Source: an uncultured Prevotella sp. (GTDB lineage: Bacteria > Bacteroidota > Bacteroidia > Bacteroidales > Bacteroidaceae). From it: 9,018 bases of DNA. Location of the stretch: contig CAKOVA010000070.1 in the NCBI GenBank assembly GCA_934120735.1, forward strand, positions 1-9,018, read 5' to 3'. Under the pieces are notes generated by a model that was not told the DNA's origin, searched no databases, and saw nothing but the letters and a program-made list of their open reading frames with translations. Of the stretch, positions 5,229 through 9,018 are shown piece after piece (position 1 is the first letter of the stretch; each line of letters opens with the position of its first letter). A program made the position numbers and the translations under genes.

Positions 5229-6572
5229 TTAACAATTTCTACATCCCGCACACTTGTCGAGTTCGCCTCTGAAGCGCTTCTCAACCAAGTAGTGCAGACG
5301 GTCTTTCAACGGTTCGAGCTGCATGCTGTCGACCACCTCATTGATGAAGGCAAACTCCAACAACAGCTTGGCTTCCTGCTCACTGATGCCGCGTTGGCGC
5401 ATGTAGAACATGGCCTGGTCGTTGAGTTGACCCACGGTAGAACCATGACCACATTTCACATCGTCGGCATAAATCTCCAACTCTGGCTGGGTGTACATGC
5501 GTGCCTGCTTCGTGGTGCAGAGGTTTTGATTGCGCATCTCCGAGTTGGTCTTCTGCGCTCCCTTCTCTACAAGCACCCTACCGGCAAAGGCTCCCGTGGC
5601 CTGACCATCGAGAACGTACTTGTACAGTTCATGACTTTCGCAGTGAGGCACGGCATGACGGATGAACGTGTTGTTGTCCACATGCTGCTTCTTGCCAGCA
5701 ATGACGCAGCCGTTACAGCAACAAGACGCCCCTTCGCCACGGAACACCAGATTGAGTTGGTTGCGTGTAATGCCATTGTGCAGGGTTAGCACGTTGTGAT
5801 TGAAGCGGCTGTTGGCCTGCTGTTCCACATACACGTTGCTCACACGGGTATTGTGTTCGTGCGTTTCTTCCATGCAATAAAGGTCGAGCGAGGCATTCTC
5901 GCCCACATAAGCCTCAATCACTTGCGTAGCAAGAAAATGCTTATCGTCCATGGTGTGGTCGCAAAAAAGGAACTTGGCCTCGGCTCCTTCATCCAGCACG
6001 ATGAGTACCCGTCGGTTCACCATCAGGTCGACATCCGAGCGAAGGAGGTTCACCACCTGGACGGCACGGTCAATCTTAACCCGCTTGGGCACATAGATGA
6101 AGAGGCCATCTTGCGCCAACATGGTGTTCAGTGCGGTGATGGCATCGTCCTTTGTCTCGGCCAGCTGAGCATAATACTTGCTCACCAATTGCGGATGTGT
6201 GTCGGCCACCTTCCGCAATGAGTCTACGATGACACCTTCGGGCAGCGTTGCTTTGGGCATCGCCTTGGCGTGGAAAGCATCGTTGACGATGAAGTAAAGC
6301 GAAGTACTCAAGTTGGGTACGCTGCACTTGAAAGCCTCATAGGGTTTTACAGGGATATCCAGCCGGTTGAGGTTCAATCCATAATTGGGTTCAAACAGCG
6401 CCGCCATATCCGTATAGCGATAGCGTTCGACCTTGCGTGAGGGGAAGCCTTGGCGCTTAAAATCTTCGAAGGCAGCGTCACGAACGTCGTTCATCACGGG
6501 CGAACCATGCTGAAAGATCATGGCGCGGGCATCCGCATACAGGTCGACATATTGTTTCTCACTGTTCATCAT
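5229..6572 (-). CDS. sufD: Fe-S cluster assembly scaffold subunit SufD
   Basis: A 447-residue SufBD-family protein, slightly longer than the about 420 residues of E. coli SufD. It partners SufB and the SufC ATPase in the SufBC2D complex that assembles clusters in the cytoplasm. The N-terminal part (about 1-155) is the variable helical region with the SRKVERYRYTDM motif. The beta-helix core runs about 160-400, with GKKQHVDNNTFIRH (293-306) and the C-terminal PELEIYADDVKCGHGSTVGQL; H376 corresponds to the key SufD histidine (H360 of E. coli). Helical LLLEFAFINEVVD follows. Two odd traits are a cysteine cluster, SCCCNGC (283-289), and a C-x2-C-x2-C tail (441, 444, 447). The start ATG overlaps the sufC stop as ATGA, implying translational coupling; the second ATG at 6569 is an equal alternative. 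Confidence 0.96.
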   Translation of the reverse strand: MMNSEKQYVDLYADARAMIFQHGSPVMNDVRDAAFEDFKRQGFPSRKVERYRYTDMAALFEPNYGLNLNRLDIPVKPYEAFKCSVPNLSTSLYFIVNDAFHAKAMPKATLPEGVIVDSLRKVADTHPQLVSKYYAQLAETKDDAITALNTMLAQDGLFIYVPKRVKIDRAVQVVNLLRSDVDLMVNRRVLIVLDEGAEAKFLFCDHTMDDKHFLATQVIEAYVGENASLDLYCMEETHEHNTRVSNVYVEQQANSRFNHNVLTLHNGITRNQLNLVFRGEGASCCCNGCVIAGKKQHVDNNTFIRHAVPHCESHELYKYVLDGQATGAFAGRVLVEKGAQKTNSEMRNQNLCTTKQARMYTQPELEIYADDVKCGHGSTVGQLNDQAMFYMRQRGISEQEAKLLLEFAFINEVVDSMQLEPLKDRLHYLVEKRFRGELDKCAGCRNC

Positions 6573-7318
6573 TCTGCCTCCGCCTTAATCCAGTCGTACC
6601 CCTTGTCTTCGATTTCCTTGGCCAATTCAGGCCCTCCGGTCTTCACAATGCGTCCATTGAATAGCACATGAACGATGTCGGGCTTGATTAAATCGAGCAA
6701 ACGGTCGTAATGTGTGATGACAATGGTGCTGGTATCGGGCCTCTTGAGCTTGTTGACACCTTCGGCAACTATGCGAAGAGCGTCTACATCCAAGCCCGAA
6801 TCCGTCTCATCGAGAATGGAGAGCGTAGGCTCGAGCATCGCCATTTGGAAGATTTCGTTGCGTTTTTTCTCTCCGCCACTGAATCCCTCGTTCACGCTGC
6901 GGTTGGACAGTTTGCTGTCTAACTCAACCACCTTTCGCTTTTCCTTCATCAACTTGATGAAGTCGCCGGCACTCATCGGCTCCTGTCCTTGATACTTTCG
7001 CTTCTCGTTGATGGCTGCTCGCATGAAATTAGTCATGGACACACCGGGGATTTCCACTGGATATTGGAAAGAGAGAAACAATCCCTCGTGTGCGCGATCT
7101 TCTGGCGCCATGGCCAACAGGTCTTTGCCATTGAACGTCACTTCGCCCTGCGTAACCTCGTACATCGGATTGCCTACGAGCACTGCGCTCAAGGTACTCT
7201 TGCCCGAACCGTTAGGTCCCATGATGGCATGTACTTCTCCTGTCTTGATGACAAGATTGATTCCTTTCAATATTTCTTTGCCGTTGATGGTGGCATGCAA
7301 ATTCTTTACCTCTAACAT
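6569..7318 (-). CDS. sufC: Fe-S cluster assembly ATPase SufC
   Basis: A 249-residue ABC-type ATPase that is soluble and powers conformational change in the SufB-SufD scaffold rather than transport. Motifs in order: Walker A GPNGSGKST (34-42), Q-loop Q85 in LSFQYP, signature SGGEKKRNE (147-155), Walker B LSILDE (166-171) with catalytic E171, D-loop SGLD, and the H-loop H203 in VITHYDR. SGGEKKR and the ETDSGLDVDAL stretch are typical of SufC rather than other ABC proteins. The frame stays open to a TTG at 7351, which would overlap the end of sufB, but family alignment starts at MLEVKNLHA, so the ATG at 7318 is used. It lies 25 bases after sufB and overlaps sufD by 4 bases, so it sits in the middle of one transcript. 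Confidence 0.97.
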   Translation of the reverse strand: MLEVKNLHATINGKEILKGINLVIKTGEVHAIMGPNGSGKSTLSAVLVGNPMYEVTQGEVTFNGKDLLAMAPEDRAHEGLFLSFQYPVEIPGVSMTNFMRAAINEKRKYQGQEPMSAGDFIKLMKEKRKVVELDSKLSNRSVNEGFSGGEKKRNEIFQMAMLEPTLSILDETDSGLDVDALRIVAEGVNKLKRPDTSTIVITHYDRLLDLIKPDIVHVLFNGRIVKTGGPELAKEIEDKGYDWIKAEAE

Positions 7319-7343
7319 AATGATTCTTTTGATATAAATCGGT

Positions 7344-8795
7344 TTATCCAACGGTTCCCTCCAGCGAGACGGAAAGCAACTTTTGCGCCTCGACAGCGAA
7401 CTCCATCGGCAACTTGTTTAATACTTCCTTGGCATATCCATTGACAATCAGGCCAACGGCATCTTCAGTAGGAATGCCTCGTTGATTGCAATAAAACAGC
7501 TGGTCTTCACTGATTTTGCTTGTCGTGGCCTCATGCTCAACGATGGCACTGTCGTTATGAATGTCCATGTAGGGGAACGTATGGGCACCACATTCGCTTC
7601 CCAACAGCAAACTGTCGCACGAGCTGTAGTTGCGCGCATTGTCCGCATTGGCGGTTGCACGAACCAATCCTCGATAGGAATTTTGGCTGTGTCCGGCACT
7701 GATTCCCTTTGAAATGATGATGCTCGTGGTGTTCTTTCCCATGTGAATCATCTTCGTACCCGTGTCGGCCTCTTGATGATGATTGGTCACTGCCACCGAA
7801 TAGAACTCGGCCTGCGAGCCGTCTCCACGCAAGATACAAGATGGATATTTCCATGTAATGGCGCTACCTGTTTCGACTTGCGTCCACGAGAGCTTGGAGT
7901 TGACTCCCCGACAATCACCCCTTTTGGTCACTAAGTTGAGCACTCCGCCCTTGCCATGTTCATCTCCGGGGTACCAATTCTGAACAGTTGAGTATTTTAC
8001 CTCGGCATTGTTCATCACGATGATTTCCACGATTGCGGCATGAAGTTGATTCTCATCGCGCATCGGAGCGGTGCAGCCTTCGAGATAACTCACATACGCA
8101 TCGTCTTCAGCCACAATCAACGTTCGTTCAAACTGTCCAGTATTGCGCGCATTGATGCGGAAATACGAACTTAATTCCATAGGACAGCGCACGCCTTTGG
8201 GGATGAAAACGAACGAGCCATCACTGAAAACGGCACTATTCAGGGCTGCAAAAAAATTGTCATAATAAGGAACCACCGTGCCTAAGTACTGGCGCACCAA
8301 GGCAGAATGCTCCTTGATGGCCTCGCCCATGGAACAGAAAATGACGCCTTTCTCCTTCAGCTTTTCCTTGAAGGTGGTCTTCACAGACACAGAGTCCATG
8401 ATGGCATCAACGGCCGTTCCACTGAGTGCCAACCGTTCTTCCAATGGAATGCCCAGCTTGTCGAACGTCTTTTCCAGTTCCGGATCAAGCTCCTTGTTGG
8501 CTGGTTTCTTCGCCATTGGGTCGGCATAATAGGAGATTTCTTGGTAATTAATGTCGGGCAACGTCACATGTCCCCATGAGGGTTGTGTCATTGTCAGCCA
8601 ATGTCGATACGCTTTCAGGCGAAATTCGAGCATCCATTCCGGCTCTCCTTTCTTGCCAGAAATGAGCCGAATGACATCCTCATTAAGCCCCTTCTCTATA
8701 ATCTCGGTATGAACGTCAGTGGTAAAACCAAACTCATACTTCTGTTCGGTTAGCTTTCTGACGTATTCGTTATTCGTATTATTTACTTCTTCCAT
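7344..8795 (-). CDS. sufB: Fe-S cluster assembly scaffold subunit SufB
   Basis: A 483-residue scaffold protein, near the 495 residues of E. coli SufB. It receives sulfur from SufS and forms the nascent cluster at the SufB-SufD interface. The N-terminal region reads [20 protein letters not shown], the core contains [19 protein letters not shown] and [19 protein letters not shown], and [18 protein letters not shown] leads to the active region. With the start used here, C393 in [11 protein letters not shown] matches the E. coli sulfur-receiving C405, and E420, H421, E422 in VEHEATTSK match E432-H433-E434. The frame is open to an ATG at 8828, giving 11 more residues ([11 protein letters not shown]), but homologues start at MEEVNN-like sequence, so the ATG at 8795 is preferred. 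It is the first gene of the suf transcript. Confidence 0.97.
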   Translation of the reverse strand: MEEVNNTNNEYVRKLTEQKYEFGFTTDVHTEIIEKGLNEDVIRLISGKKGEPEWMLEFRLKAYRHWLTMTQPSWGHVTLPDINYQEISYYADPMAKKPANKELDPELEKTFDKLGIPLEERLALSGTAVDAIMDSVSVKTTFKEKLKEKGVIFCSMGEAIKEHSALVRQYLGTVVPYYDNFFAALNSAVFSDGSFVFIPKGVRCPMELSSYFRINARNTGQFERTLIVAEDDAYVSYLEGCTAPMRDENQLHAAIVEIIVMNNAEVKYSTVQNWYPGDEHGKGGVLNLVTKRGDCRGVNSKLSWTQVETGSAITWKYPSCILRGDGSQAEFYSVAVTNHHQEADTGTKMIHMGKNTTSIIISKGISAGHSQNSYRGLVRATANADNARNYSSCDSLLLGSECGAHTFPYMDIHNDSAIVEHEATTSKISEDQLFYCNQRGIPTEDAVGLIVNGYAKEVLNKLPMEFAVEAQKLLSVSLEGTVG

Positions 8796-8852
8796 AAATG
8801 TAAATGCAGGAACTCCCTGATGTTTCATGGACGCCCCTGCAATAGATGATAT
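8796..8852 (-). promoter_or_regulatory. sufB leader with a weak hairpin; promoter not identified
   Basis: TGCAGG (8805-8810) and CCTGCA (8836-8841) are exact reverse complements 25 bases apart and would form a small stem in the sufB leader. No clean TAnnTTTG box was found on the minus strand between 8796 and 9018; the nearest is a poor match in ATCTATTGC around 8839-8847. No iron-sulfur regulator operator could be recognised. Confidence 0.25.
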
Positions 8853-8900
8853 GATTAGTTTGTTAGTTGACGAGTTTACAAGTTAACAGGTTGACGAGTT
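8853..8900. repeat. 8-bp-period array (core AGTT), six units, upstream of sufB
   Basis: Six consecutive 8-base units: GATTAGTT, TGTTAGTT, GACGAGTT, TACAAGTT, AACAGGTT, GACGAGTT. The period and core are the same as in the array at 2594-2702, and in the same orientation. It lies 58 bases upstream of the sufB ATG, where the promoter should be. Confidence 0.75.
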
Positions 8901-8945
8901 GTTGGTGCTCAAGGGTTCATAAATTGAAGTATTTACGAACGCAAA

Positions 8946-9000
8946 AGCTTAACAACTCAAAAACTTACCTACTCAAAACTCACACGCTCAAACTTACAAC
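8946..9000. repeat. 8-bp-period array in inverted orientation (core AACT)
   Basis: About seven units of 8 bases with core AACT or ACTC: AGCTTAAC, AACTCAAA, AACTTACC, TACTCAAA, then a one-base slip and CGCTCAAA, CTTACAAC. It is the reverse complement of the motif at 8853-8900, with 45 bases between them, so the pair could fold back. The repeat family may continue past the right edge. Confidence 0.65.
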
Positions 9001-9018
9001 GTTTGCTTTACTTCTATT

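Noticed and set aside
5077..5235. N-terminal extension of sufS by 53 codons to an upstream ATG
   Set aside because: It reads through the terminator stem and overlaps the sufD stop, its sequence is proline- and arginine-rich without family similarity, and SufS homologues begin at the 5076 ATG.
7319..7351. TTG start giving sufC 11 more residues
   Set aside because: It overlaps the end of sufB and adds residues not found in SufC proteins, which start at MLEVKNL-like sequence.
3862..8795. A nitrogen-fixation or ISC-type Fe-S system
   Set aside because: SufB, SufC and SufD are unmistakable and no IscU, HscA, HscB or ferredoxin gene is present; the desulfurase has the group II active-site motif.

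Overview
The window looks like chromosomal DNA of a Bacteroidota member, most likely of the Prevotella type. The family-level call rests on three things: a SusC/RagA-type outer-membrane protein start, a suf cluster in the order sufB-sufC-sufD-sufS whose proteins read like Bacteroidales homologues, and promoter-like TAnnTTTG boxes (the Bacteroidetes -7 element) near gene starts. The genus is an inference. Nearly all genes lie on the minus strand.

Layout. Positions 1-313 hold the first 104 codons of a SusC-like TonB-dependent transporter, running off the left edge. Positions 314-1642 are about 1.3 kb of AT-rich DNA without a convincing gene, but with many inverted and direct repeats: a split hairpin-like element centred near 1119, a 22-bp tandem repeat at 1446-1505, and several perfect small palindromes. 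Next come a WYL-domain HTH regulator (1643-2587), a short gap filled by a degenerate 8-bp-period array (2594-2702), and rnhB for ribonuclease HII (2842-3453). A small plus-strand gene of unknown function (3562-3861) ends exactly where sufS ends.

The rest is the iron-sulfur cluster assembly cluster, transcribed right to left: sufB (7344-8795), sufC (6569-7318), sufD (5229-6572, overlapping sufC by ATGA) and sufS (3862-5076). SufS takes sulfur from cysteine, and the SufB-SufC-SufD complex uses it with iron and ATP hydrolysis to build Fe-S clusters. No SufE/SufU sulfur acceptor and no IscR-like regulator is in the window. A strong minus-strand intrinsic terminator (5170-5214) lies between sufD and sufS, so sufS is either read through or separately controlled.

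No undescribed defence or mobile system with protein-coding content is visible. The least explained material is the 1.3-kb repeat-rich gap, the family of 8-bp-period arrays at two unrelated places, and cysteine-rich features of SufD.
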